DNA of 64,000 nucleotides from Meconema thalassinum (GCA_946902985.2 OX336388.2:1210216609-1210280608); one strand, 5' to 3'. Positions 53,961-64,000 are shown, numbered from the stretch's first letter. Numbers and translations are program-made. The notes: a model not told the origin generated them from the sequence alone.

Positions 53961-54289
53961 AAATCCGCAGAGTGCTTCCAGTCGACGGACCGGGTCAGGG
54001 ATGGAATGAATGAAACCCCCATCCAGCGGCGAGGATATGAACTGTGACGGCTGCCAAAGCCTTTCGCACCCCCTGAGGCAATGATTAAATGAATGACATA
54101 TTAAGTGAAATAATAGTGGATAGTGTTCCTGGAATTAAATTTTAACAGGGAAAACCGGAGTACCCAGAAAGAAACCTGTCTGCCTCTGTTTTGTCCAGTA
54201 CAGATCTCACATGGAGTGACCGGGATTTGAACTACGGACCGAGCGGTGAGAGGCCGGCGTGCTGCCGTCTAAGCCACGGAGGTTTGCAC
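53961..54289 (-). mobile_element. tRNA-derived SINE, family 1
   Basis: TTGAAATAAATAA flanks it at 53948-53960 and 54290-54302, a perfect 13-bp target duplication. Full-length, with the B box GGGATTTGAACTACGGACC on the plus strand. Confidence 0.95.
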
Positions 54290-54499
54290 TTGAAATAAAT
54301 AAGATACGTATATTGTTATGGACTGTAGAAGAAAGAGGAAACAATAAATCTTAATCCCACGTAATTCATTTCAGTTTTTTATGGGCATATTCCAGTTGGC
54401 TTAATTAGAATTATTGTCTTTTGACCAACTGAAAGTTAAAATATCAATTGTCAATAACACAGCTCTGAAATATGGCTTCAAAGCTATCTTTAGACAAAT

Positions 54500-54572
54500 T
54501 ATATACACACACCTAAGTACACTGGGCTAAATTACCACGATGCCCCACCCCTCAAATGAGATAAAGAATATC
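54500..54572 (+). mobile_element. SINE family-2 tail fragment
   Basis: ACACACCTAAGTACACTGGG, TAAATTACCACGATGCCCCA and CCCCTCAAATGAGATAAA match the last about 75 bp of family 2. Confidence 0.65.
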
Positions 54573-55405
54573 AGACAGTGGTCAAGACCGTCTGTCGTAG
54601 CAAGTAAGCTTACTCAGCCACCCTCACACAATATATTCACAACGGGTATGATAGAAATGTTCCGTCGAGAACAAATTATCTACTTCATGGGAATCAGTTG
54701 GCAGCAATGATACCTGATGAAACTTCAAAAACCCGGTATTGCTGGTGCGTTATTAGCTCGCACTAAGTTCAGTCCATAGTATCTAAAGAATTCCTCAAAT
54801 GTGATGGTAAAGTTGGTACCACCCGTTACTAATGGTTGGCGCTAATGAAGCCTCCTAAAACTTCCTAAATCGTTGTTTGTTTCTGCGTGCTTTGTTTGTA
54901 CAAACTTTGGTCAGAATTGGGTCAATTCTTTAGCAGTTTCCGCCACCCATAACTTATAGTAGGTGGCAATGCCGTTAACGAAAAGTTCAAACATTCCGAA
55001 TGTTGGGAATCAATAGTACGACCATACACAATCCAGTTGTAATCGATGATCTGCTCAGAAGTTAATAGGGGCAGTTGTATACTCGCACACTACTCCGTAA
55101 ATGATCATACTTAGTAATGAGGTAATCAGTGTAGCTAACGAAAATATTCTTCTAGAGTTATCTTTAACATTATCTAAAAACGCTATACCAACAAATTATT
55201 CGACCAAAAAGATACTAAGAATTTAATTATTAGAAAAAATTAATATTGATAACATTAACAGACAAAGTAGCGGTCCCCATGTTAGCAAAAAAAAAAAAGT
55301 ATAATTAAGCAATTTCCTAAGTTATTGTGCCAAACGTTGAAGGGCTAAAGGGCCCGGAAACGTTTCAAATTGTGAGTTTTGGAAAACTATAACAAACCAA
55401 ATTTT
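54573..55405. other. No recognisable feature
   Basis: Anonymous; an A run near 55288. Confidence 0.5.
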
Positions 55406-57513
55406 AACAAATAGTTCCGTGAAGAACTAAAGCCTATTTTCATATATCCTACTTATGTTAATTGCCTATATCATTATACAAAATTTCAGTTTGATTGCTG
55501 TAATAGATTCATAGATATTGAGAACCGTCTAAATATTTCGGATAGTCACCATGTTGCATTTTTATGTAGGTCTTAGAGTAATGTACTATTACATGAAAAT
55601 GATTGTGCAGATGTAGTATTCAAACTTCAATCGCATGATTATAACACAAGAAGTAAAAACAAATTTTAAAATTTCACACAGCTGCCATCTTGTGGTTATG
55701 GAAACAATTACAATGTGTATAAACATTTACTGTACCATATTTCACTGTGCTCAGATGGTTAAATCGCGAGAAATGTCTATTAAAATTTTTCAATTTGCTT
55801 GGCCGCCATGTTCGTTTTGTACTTTACAGGTTTTTGGAGGTTGCACAGACGACCTTGTAGTAGTGCCTTTTATCACCATACAAAATGTCAGGGTGATATC
55901 GGTGATAATTTCGGAGATATAGAATGCTTGTGAAATATTTCGCACAGCCGCCATCTTGAGGTTATCTAAACAATTGAACTCAACTAGATCCCAGTGCATT
56001 ACAATGTGAATATACATTTTCTGTTGGCCTACCATGTTTCATTGGGTTTGGATGGTTAAATCGCGAGAATAATCTCCTTAAAAGTTTCAAATTCGCTTGG
56101 CCGCCATGTTGGTTTTGTAGTTAACAGGTGTTTGAAAGTCTCATAGTTGAACTTCTAGTAGTGCCCTTAATCACCGTACAACATTTCAGCGTGATATCGG
56201 TAATAGTTTCGGAGATATAGAATGTCGTTGAAATATTTCGCTCAGCAGCCATGTTGGATTTGTGAGCTGCAATAAAATTTGTAGGGCTCAGTTGGGGTCG
56301 GGCGAAATGGTGCTATGGCCTTAGTGAGTTTCATTGAAATCGGTCCTGCCGTTTGGAAGTTATGAGGAACACACACGCATTCACACACACACAGACACAC
56401 GGACGAAAGGTGATCTCATAAGCCTATTTATTCATAAATGAAAATAAGCTAAAAATCACTTCCGGACTAAATGCAGTTTCGGAAAAGCTGCTTAAAATCG
56501 CTTTTTCCTTTACTCGTTTTCTTTTTCATTCAAATCCTAGCCAAATTAACTTATCTACATAATTCTTTCTTTAATGTGTTCCTTGGTTCAATACCCTCAG
56601 GCATTTTTGGCCTATTTTCATTTATGATAAAATAGGCTTATGAGATCACCTTTAGTCCGTGTGTCTGTGTGTGCGTATGTGTGTGATTCGTGTGTGTGTG
56701 TGTGCCCCCTCCCTAATAAAATCTAAACGGCTGGAGCGATTTCAATGAAATTCGGTAAGTTCATAGCACTGTTCCGGGCGACTCCGACCGTTCCCTTCAA
56801 ATTTTGTTACGTCTCACCAATCCAATATGGCGGCTGTGCGAAATATTTCACCAGCATTCAATATCTCTGAAACTATTACCGATATCACCCTGGAAATTTG
56901 TGCGGTGATAAAGGGAACTACTAGAAGTTCATCTATGTGACATTTGAAAACCTGTTAACTATAAAATCAACGTGGCGGCCAAGTGAAATTGCGACATTTA
57001 AATAGATGTTTCTTGCGATTTAACCAATCAAACGCAATGAAACTTGGTACAGCATATGTTTATACACATTGTAATGCACTGACATCTAACTTCGTTCAAT
57101 TGTTTACATAACCACAAGATGGCGGATGTTCGAAATATTTCACCGGCATTTAATATCTCGGAAACTATTACCGGTATCACCCTGAAGTTTTGTACGGAGA
57201 TAAAGGGCACTACGGGAAGTTCATCTATGAGACTTTCAGAAACCGGTTAACTACCAAATGAACATGGCGGCCATGCGAAGTTGAAATATTTAAATAGACT
57301 TTTCACGCGATTTAATGATCCAAACGCAATGAAATTAGGTACAGCAAATGTTTATACACATTGCAATGCACTGGTAGGGGAAGTCCGTGTAATTTGGACC
57401 ACTTAACTTTGAACGTCAATAACTTCTTTGACCGTAATTAAACTTTCTCAAATTTTATGGACGATAATTAGTACAATGTATCAAATGATTTGGTGCATAT
57501 AAATGTTAATATT

Positions 57514-58869
57514 TTTTTTTATACACCGAGTTGAGCCACTATGGACTGCGTGGTAACAACCAACTTCACTTTAGTGTCTAGGTCTTGCTCTTGTTCCGGC
57601 TTTGACTTCCTGCCAGTATCTTCTGACCCCAGCGACGAGTGCCTGTTTATGTTCCTCGGACAAAGGTCCTCTCCGTCTTCCGGAAGTTGATGCCATTTTA
57701 AAACCTTGGTAGTTGTTCACCAATCTTCTAAATGTGTTCCTGTCACGAATTTCTCGGTCTAGAATACCAATTTGCCTGAGATCTTTTTCGCATTCCTCGA
57801 ACCATCTCGGCCTTGTTGCCTTAGACTTGATGAAACTCCATATTCTTTTGGTTAATCGATCATCATTCATCCTCAAGAGGTGACCGTAAAATAGTAGCCG
57901 TCTCCTCTTAATTGATGCTGTGATAGGGTCTATGTTGTTGTACAAGTCCTCATTTGCTCTCATTCGCCAATGTCCATCAACCCATCTATTACCTGGAATT
58001 TTTCTTAATATCCTACGCTCTCTTTTTTCCAGTTGGTCGGCTTGACCTTTAGTGTTCATGGTTAATGTTTCGGACGCATATAATCCCTCAGGTTTTACAA
58101 CTGTGGTATAGTGTCGGAACTTGGCCCCTATACTCATAGACTTTTTGTTATAGATATTTTTTGTAATGTGGTATGCCTGGTCTAACGTCCTCATCCTGAC
58201 ACTAATTGCTTCCTCTTCTAATCCATTCTGCTGGATGACTTCACCGAGATAACGGAAATTTGTGACTCGACTGATTTTTCCAAGGTTAGTGATAATCCAT
58301 TCAGGTCGATCGCAGATGTTTGTCATATATTTTGTCTTCTGAATAGAAATCTGGAGTCCTACCTTTTCAGCAATTTCTGACAGCCTATTGATCTTGTTGA
58401 CTGCTGAATCTATGTCGATAGCAAAAATGGCCAGGTCATCCGCAAAGGCCAGACAGTCAACGTAGTGTATATCCCTTTGTGCTTAGGACCAAGTCGGAAC
58501 CGATCTTCATTTCTTTCTTCTTGGTCTAACATCTTCCTCCATTCTCGAATGACTTTTTCCAAAACACAGTTGAAGAGGAGTGGAGATAGTCCGTCTCCCT
58601 GTCTGACGCCCGTTCTAATTGTAAACGGTTCTGATATCTCTTATTTGACTTTCAACACTGTGTTGGTTGGAGTTTGTTTGATCAAATTTCTAGATGTATC
58701 ATCCACTCCAAACTCTTCCAAAATATTCATTAATGACTCCCGGTCGATGGAGTCATATGCTTTCTGAAAGTCAACAAACATGATCACGTAACTATATCCT
58801 CCTGTCTTCTTGTACCTGATGATGTTCTTCAGGTTAATGATCTGTTCCGGGCATGAACGACCCTTTCTG
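57514..58869 (-). mobile_element. 5'-truncated LINE with 12-bp target duplications
   Basis: AATGTTAATATT lies at 57502-57513 and 58870-58881. A T run (about 57512-57520) at the left edge is the poly(A) tail of the minus-strand copy. This is the expected product of target-primed reverse transcription. It is nested in the element 57377-60325. Confidence 0.92.
57571..58869 (-). pseudogene. LINE reverse transcriptase, C-terminal part
   Basis: Minus strand. Bases 58869-58460 encode the RT core (FRKGRSCPEQIINLKNIIR, MFVDFQKAYDSIDRES, TGVRQGDGLSPLLFNCVLEK, VIREWRKML), with one stop near 58640. After a frame change near 58460, in the palm region (normally FADD), the 251-codon frame 58326-57571 follows: NFRYLGEVIQQNGLEEE, GAKFRHYTTVVKPEGLYASE, FYGHLLRMNDDRLTKRIW and a basic C-terminus (RRRGPLSEEHKQALVAG). 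It is closely related to the LINE at 14336-18221. The endonuclease is missing through 5' truncation. Confidence 0.9.
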
Positions 58870-59149
58870 AATGTTAATATTATCTCAGCGTCTAACGTAA
58901 AATTTATGTTTATAACAAAATGTAATATCGTGTAATTCGGACCGGATGGCGTGTAACTTGGACCAGGGTGATGTGTAATTTGGACTGCTAAATATAAACA
59001 CTTGTAAGTTATTTAAGCTATTTATTAGGCAATACTAAGCAATAAAATACAATATTGAGAATTCTGATTGTCATCGTAAATTTCGGCACAATTTTCATGA
59101 GCCCACCTTTTGCAACTGTCGCTCTGAATCCAATCAACCTCATAACACC

Positions 59150-59450
59150 ACCTCGTAATGTAGTGACTAGCGTTCTTCGCTGTCGCCCCGGAGGTCAAGG
59201 TTCGATTCCCACTTCAGCCATCCTGGAGGTGGTTTTCCGTGGTTTGCCCACTTCTACTCCAGGAAAATTCTGGGATGGATGCAAACTTAAGGCCTCGGCC
59301 ACCTCTTTTCCAATCCTATTCGCAATTTACAAATACACACACACTTGTACAGTCATCACAATAACACAGGTTGTCACACAAATTCCACACACACAAATTC
59401 ACGGGGCTGTATGACCATGATGTTGCAGCCACCAAAATAAGCAATAACAA
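59150..59450 (+). mobile_element. tRNA-derived SINE, family 2, nested
   Basis: Head CCTCGTAATGTAGTGACTAG, B box AAGGTTCGATTCCCACTTCA, body GGTGGTTTTCCGTGGTTTGC, TACAGTCATCACAATAACAC and TCACGGGGCTGTATGACCAT. Shortened between A and B boxes compared with 46350-46745: the B box leads straight into the central domain. Confidence 0.88.
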
Positions 59451-59514
59451 CAACAAAACCCTTTCAGATTATAAACCAACTTCTTTCAGAATCAGAAATA
59501 AAACTATGAAGAAA

Positions 59515-59880
59515 GTTGTTGTTGCTTATTTCAGGGGCATTGCGACATTGTGTTCATGTGGCCCCGTACTTGTGTGAATGTGGAGTTTGTGTGATAACCT
59601 GTGTTATTATGATGCATGTACTGTACTAGTGGATGTACTTGTAAATTGGGGATAGGATTGGGAAGCAGGCGGCCGTGGCTCTAAGTTACGACCCGTCCAG
59701 GCATTTGCCTTGTATAAAACTGGGAGACCACGGAAAACCACTTCCAGGATAGCTAAGGTGGGAATCAAACCCCGTTCCATCCCTCCCACAAGAATGAAAA
59801 TTTCTTGGCAGAGCCAGGAATCGAACCCGGACCTCCAGAGCGACAGCCAATAATACTAGCCACCACACCACGAGATGGTC
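59515..59880 (-). mobile_element. tRNA-derived SINE, family 2, nested, opposite orientation
   Basis: ACTATGAAGAAA flanks it at 59503-59514 and 59881-59892, a 12-bp target duplication. Reverse-complement family-2 copy, with B box GGAATCGAACCCGGACCT and head GCCACCACACCACGAG on the plus strand. Confidence 0.93.
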
Positions 59881-60654
59881 ACTATGAAGAAACGTAGCGA
59901 TTAAATTTGTTTCATCGGACCAAATTACACACTCTCGGGCAGTCCAAATTACACGCCATGCATATACTGTATTTAATCAAAGTTCAAATAATTTGAACAT
60001 TATTTAAAATTGATGAATGAAAGTATGTTAGAACTTGCCACGATGTTTCAGTAGTACTTGTGAAAGCAACACACAATCTTCGCTGAAATAATTACTTGAC
60101 AGAACCCTACCTCCCGGTCGTATAATCTTACAAGGAATGTGGTCACAAACTTATTTTCCTCATTACTCTTCAACCTTCAGTCCAAAATTAGAAGAATTCC
60201 CAGGGCAAAAGGGACACTCAACTGTCTTGCTGACCTTGCCTGAGACAAGGAGTTGCCAAACTTGCAAATACCAAAAGTAACATCAGTCCAAATAACACGA
60301 CGGTCCAAATTACACGGATTTCCCCTATCTAATTTAGTTCAAAAGTTTACATAACGTCAAGATGGGGGCTGTGCGAATTTTAAAATTAAGTTTTTATTTC
60401 TTGTGTCGTAATCATGCGATCGAAATAAAAGTTTGAATAATTAACCTATGCAATAATTTTCCTTTAATGGTACATGACGCTATGGCCTATACATATAACA
60501 ATCCAACATGTCGACCATCTGAAATATTTAGATGGTTCTCAATACCTACGAATCTATTACAGCAATCAAACTGAGATGTTGTATGTTGATAGTGGCAATT
60601 AAAATAAGTAGCATGTATGAAATTAGGCTGTAGTTCTTCACGGAATTACTTGTT

Positions 60655-60944
60655 TGATTTTTTGAAGATTCTCCACACTGGAAGTTGTTATAAGAACTTA
60701 AGTGAAACTCGGCATTGACTCTCACTAGTGCTCGCAGTGGTAGGAAAGGCAAATTGTTGATATAATTCACCGGATATGGTTCAGTTTCCGGTGAACAATC
60801 ATCTCCTACACGTACAATGTACGTAAATTCCCAAGTCCATAACCCCTAAAGGAATACCATAGTGGTCATGGAAGGTCAAGTCTATGACATTAAAAGATGT
60901 TACTTACCTGAAGGGATTTTTCTGGGAGACTAATATTAACGGAT
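60655..60944. other. No recognisable feature
   Basis: Anonymous. Confidence 0.5.
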
Positions 60945-61262
60945 ATACTGTATTAGCGAGTGCGACAGACATCGGAACAGCGTGGGTTCGAATCCCACCT
61001 CCTGAAAGTGGTATTCGAGGTTTTCACCGCCAGGCAAATGCCGTGACGGTTCCTTTCATCAGGTCCACGGCCAGCTTACTTCCAAAATCCCTTCCCTGTC
61101 CCTTCCTTGATTAGACTAAAGTTAGCGGTCACCTGTCATCATCCCCAGTTGTATCTCAGTGACCAAATGTGTTTAATTCCCAGACACCGTAGAGGGATGA
61201 TCCATCGCAGAGTCAGTGTGTGAAGCCCAGCCTGGGGGATAAGATATTAAAAAGAATTATTA
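60945..61262 (+). mobile_element. tRNA-derived SINE, family 4-like
   Basis: GCGAGTGCGACAGACATCGG head, GTGGGTTCGAATCCCACC B box, central domain CCGCCAGGCAAATGCCGTGA and GGTCCACGGCCAGCTTACTT, 3' part GGGATGATCCATCGCAGAGT. Ends AAAAAGAATTATT. Shares the central domain with families 2 and 4. Confidence 0.75.
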
Positions 61263-62265
61263 AAACCCATCTAGGCCTATTATTTTAACCAATCAAATAA
61301 TTTGTAGACTAGATTTCAAAACCGTTTAATCTTACCGCAAGTTTCCTGAAAATACGTTTAGTCGTTTTCAGTTTATGAGTGAGCATACGTACATAAGTTA
61401 CATACTCGTATATAGCGGGTGAATCAGCTGCCCCTAATAATATTGTTCTATGCAGCCCAACTAACGGGTGATGTTAGGGAGGTCGATATTTCTCTGCTTG
61501 CATCCTGTATGGTACTAATGCACTGCAAGCATATCCCGCAAACGATACTGAACACTATTATATTTCCCGCGTATTAGTCTGTAGCCAATACTCCATTATT
61601 ACATTACATTACATTATGCGAACCGGCCAAAATTAAGGACCACGCAAATATAATTTCATTTTCTTTTCATAGTTCTTTCTTCCTTTCTCTTCCTCCACAC
61701 TTCCTTCATTATTTCCGAGTGTTGCGCCTTTCTCTCTGCTGTCCGTCTTCTTCCCCTGCGTTCTCTCTTCTCTCCCACAAGAAGCTTTATGTTCGAAATT
61801 ATTTCCATTATTATTATTATTATTATTATTGTTATTAAACATTGTTAATAACCTTATTATGTAATACGATACGGTACTTACGGTTTCAAGAATATTTCTT
61901 TGATGTGCTTAATGAAATATTCGCGAATGTCCAGCTGCAGGGTGACATACTATGTGTGGTTGCAGACTTGCCGGGGAATTCACTAATTGAACGGTCGGCG
62001 AGCACAAGACATGGAACCAATCACGACTCGCACGATTTGAATTTAAGCCACTCCGTTCGCGAATTACTGTCACACTCGGCGAGAGCAGGGCGGCACGTTG
62101 GTGATTATTGGCAAAAAATGACACCATTTAATGGGAAAAAGAAGGCACTGCTATTGCCGAACTGGGAGAGCTAGATCCTCATGGTTCATTCGACACTCGC
62201 TGTACGTCAACCGGGTACACTATTGGTGACGTAATGCAACGAGAATTCAATTATATCGTTGTTGA
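61263..62265. other. No gene; (ATT)n microsatellite
   Basis: ATTACATTACATTACATT near 61595 and (ATT)n at about 61802-61835. The 110-codon plus frame 61842-62174 has no recognisable domain and its overlap with a minus frame argues for chance. Confidence 0.5.
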
Positions 62266-62269
62266 TTCA

Positions 62270-62515
62270 TGTAGGGGTTTTGTGGCATCGTCATCATGTA
62301 GCCTCGTGTACCTAGCTGAGTGTGTGCGCATGTGGAACCAGTGTGCTAACCTGTGTAATTGTATTCGCTGTATTAGTATGTGTATTTGTGATTTAGACTA
62401 GAATTGGAATGAGGTGCCAGTTGCCTCAATTTAAGAACCATCACGATATTCGTCTAGAGTGGAAGTAGGAAACCACGAATACATACTTCTAGGATGGCTG
62501 AGGTGAGATTTTGCA
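62270..62515 (-). mobile_element. SINE family 2, diverged, minus strand
   Basis: GGGGTTTTGTGGCATCGTCA, CATGTAGCCTCGTGTACCTA, GAACCAGTGTGCTAACCTGT, GGAAGTAGGAAACCACGAAT and TAGGATGGCTGAGGTGAG are the reverse complement of the family-2 tail and central domain. The head beyond 62515 is missing. Confidence 0.75.
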
Positions 62516-62846
62516 GATATGAATTAAACTGTGAATACAATTAAAATACAGAAGACAATACAGCAGGTTAACAGAAGCAGACTTCCCTCACTTGTATAGA
62601 ATAGTAGGTATTCTTGTTTTAAGGGGCGCATCAGCGAGGTAATATGCCCCACTTGCATAGAATGTAACAACATGTTTTTTTAACTGCTGTACCGTTGCAG
62701 ACATCACGCTGGTGTGCCGGTATTTTCCCCTGCAGGGGAACATTTGAACATTCTCAAAAATGGCAACCAACTGTGCCAGTATTCGACCCTGAAACCTTTG
62801 TCTCAGTGACTGAGCGCATTCATCAATGCTCTATACTCCTGTATGA
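62516..62846. other. No recognisable feature
   Basis: Anonymous; short frames only. Confidence 0.45.
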
Positions 62847-63360
62847 ACATGTACAGGGTCATTTTGTGTGCGCGCGCCAGTAAATACGGCAAGCTAAGCT
62901 GGCTGTGACTGGTGCAGATCAGCCGGTGGTAGGCGTGCTCCGCTGACTCATATCGTTAGTTCAGACGTGTCTTGCATTCATATGGACGTGTATCTGCAAA
63001 GCTTAGATGTTAGTGTTGCACGTTTAGTGAGTATTGTGATTACTGTGATTTTTGGTCATGCCTAGACACCAATTCACATTGCGCGAACGTGTGTATATCC
63101 AGAATTCGTATATAAAAAGCAGATAATCTTGTTCTGAAACGAGACGAAAATTTCGAATCAAGTTTCCAGGAAGACCTATGCCTAATGCCAGTAAAATTAA
63201 GAGGCTCGCTAAACGATCAAGGAAACAGACTCCGTAAATAATAAAAGAGTTGACGGACGTTCTGTCATCAGAAGATGTCAGGCGTGTGTTACAAGAGAGG
63301 GAGGACATTTTCAGCATCACCTATGAGCACTGTAAGTACACATTATTGAACATGTTTGGT
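62847..63360 (+). pseudogene. DDE transposon 5' part with DUF4817-like N-terminus
   Basis: The frame from 63058 reads MPRHQFTLRERVYIQNSYIK, stop, CSETRRKFRIKFPGRPMPNA, SKIKRLAKRSRKQTP, stop, then IIKELTDVLSSEDVRRVLQE. The EQRV.....Y.......RKFR.KFPG pattern is the helix-turn-helix N-terminus common in insect transposases annotated as DUF4817. Upstream TACAGGGTCATTTTGTGTGC at about 62851 could be the left terminal repeat. The catalytic domain is missing and two in-frame stops are present. Probably the same family as 5866-6210 and 30238-30430. Confidence 0.65.
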
Positions 63361-63484
63361 GCAAGTGTGAAAGTGCGCGCCACCACCGGCTTAACCGGGT
63401 ACTCGCGCCCGCGATCTGCATCAGTCACAGCCGGCTTAACTTGCCGTGTTTATCGGGGCGCACATAGATAATGGCCCTGTAATA

Positions 63485-63690
63485 ATGTGTTTGGCTTTAC
63501 GTCCCTTTTTAATTACTGCGTCATTTTTAGACGCCATGATGCCAGAATTTCACCCTGAAGGGGGTATTTAACGTGCCAGTAAATGTACTGACAAGTGTCC
63601 CTCAAATGCCAATTGACTGCGACGGGATTCGATCTTGCAACCTTGGACACAGCGGATGAGGACGTTACCGCTGAGCCACGCTGCCAGTTA
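63485..63690 (-). mobile_element. tRNA-derived SINE, minus strand
   Basis: GGGATTCGATCTTGCAACCT is a reverse-complement B box and GTTACCGCTGAGCCACGCTG the A-box side. The body (AACGTGCCAGTAAATGTACTG, TTGGCTTTACGTCCC) resembles SINEs found widely in arthropods. No target duplication identified. Confidence 0.65.
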
Positions 63691-63924
63691 GTCGCCTGTT
63701 TGAGCAAGACACTACACTGTGGTATTTATTCTGTCTGCTGTCCTTGGTTGGATGGCTACCTATCACGTTATTTTGTCGATAAACAGATATAGTATAGGCC
63801 TACACGTTGTAATATACATCTGTAAATTAACTGCAAAGTGCAAGATTTTGTTCATTCTTTGGGAACTACCTAAATGTACTTCGCTCGGTCAACACGGTCT
63901 TGGCCGGTTAAAGTTGATGTATTC

Positions 63925-64000
63925 TACACAACCGACCATGGTGGCCGAGAGTGCTAGATCGTGTCTCGTGGGCATCGGTAAAACGTGGGTCCGAATTCCA
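63925..64000 (+). mobile_element. tRNA-like SINE head, cut by the window end
   Basis: ATGGTGGCCGAGAGTGCTAG (A box) and ACGTGGGTCCGAATTCCA (B box) with a longer spacing resemble a class II tRNA (Ser or Leu type). No body is visible before the window ends, so a real tRNA gene cannot be fully excluded. Confidence 0.5.

Larger units (their letters stand above)
57377..60325. mobile_element. TA-flanked 2.95-kb element with subterminal repeats, class uncertain
   Basis: Ends are a 24-bp inverted repeat with one difference, starting GGGGAAGTCCGTGTAATTTG on the left. TA lies at 57375-57376 and 60326-60327; joining the flanks restores the palindrome arm (GCACTGG-TA-TCTAATTTAG; compare 13605-13625). The motif GTGTAA(T/C)T(T/C)GGAC recurs inside, three times near 58931-58986 and, reversed, near 59928-59965 and 60285-60310. 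No transposase is recognisable; about half of it is a LINE and two SINEs. It resembles a non-autonomous pogo/Tigger- or other TA-targeting element. Confidence 0.82.
55406..60654. repeat. Palindromic (foldback-like) element C, interrupted
   Basis: Left end AACAAATAGTTCCGTGAAGA; right end CTTCACGGAATTACTTGTT. Left arm 55406-56451 (about 1046 bp), spacer 56452-56608, right arm 56609-60654 less the element at 57377-60325 (about 1095 bp). The centre motifs (TGATCTCATAAGCC and GGCTTATGAGATCACC) flank the spacer, with CA and GT tracts beside them. The right arm holds tandem units: the ATGGCGG(C/A)TGT(G/T)CGAAATATTT landmark recurs at about 56827 and 57119, a 292-bp step, with a third diverged unit at about 60363. 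Same subfamily as element A. Confidence 0.88.

Noticed and set aside
57377..60325. Host gene in the TA-flanked element
   Set aside because: The only coding sequence inside is the nested LINE on the minus strand.

Overview
The window looks like nuclear DNA of an insect with a large, repeat-rich genome. A polyneopteran (cricket, katydid, stick insect or cockroach type) is my guess, from the SINE, LINE, BEL/Pao and Tc1/mariner content and the AT-rich background; this is inference, not a species call. I found no convincing host protein-coding gene. Nearly everything recognisable is a transposable element or a repeat, often nested.

Layout. 1-2757: centre of a palindromic repeat, a GT microsatellite, then a tandem array of about 292-bp units. 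2758-12696: mostly degraded DNA with tRNA-derived SINEs, a hAT-like MITE (6642-7066), pieces of DDE transposase and LINE, and one unexplained GC-rich reading frame (4260-4595). 12697-13934: first palindromic (foldback) element. 14336-18221: nearly full-length but disabled non-LTR retrotransposon (endonuclease plus reverse transcriptase) with target duplications and a SINE nested in its 3' end. 18305-24111: a complete BEL/Pao LTR retrotransposon with a single open 1737-codon gag-pol frame, LTRs identical by eye, a 5-bp target duplication, a primer binding site and a purine tract. This is the only element here that looks intact. 24411-27565: LINE 3' ends, a 5S rRNA-derived SINE and other repeats. 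30238-33890: a transposase scrap and a LINE broken by an inversion and carrying a SINE. 34674-38105: a 3.4-kb palindrome with 1.4-kb arms. 43450-45498: an independent 2-kb palindrome with ends like Tc1/mariner elements. 46771-49830: one arm of the first palindrome family carrying a dead Tc1-like element and a deleted mariner with long terminal inverted repeats. 51119-54289: LINE, SINE and hAT transposase remains. 55406-60654: a third large palindrome, split by a 2.95-kb TA-flanked element that itself contains a LINE (with 12-bp target duplications) and two SINEs. 60655-64000: SINE copies and the N-terminal part of a DDE transposase.

Nothing here works as a pathway. The common theme is parasitic: autonomous elements (BEL/Pao, RTE-like LINEs, Tc1, mariner, hAT and other DDE transposons) and the non-autonomous elements that probably depend on them. 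The most unusual structure is the recurring family of long palindromes. Their termini and centre are shared, a GT- or CTGT-rich tract sits beside the centre, and the arms are built from tandem units of about 280-293 bp. The SINEs also look modular: different tRNA-like heads share central domains and 3' tails.
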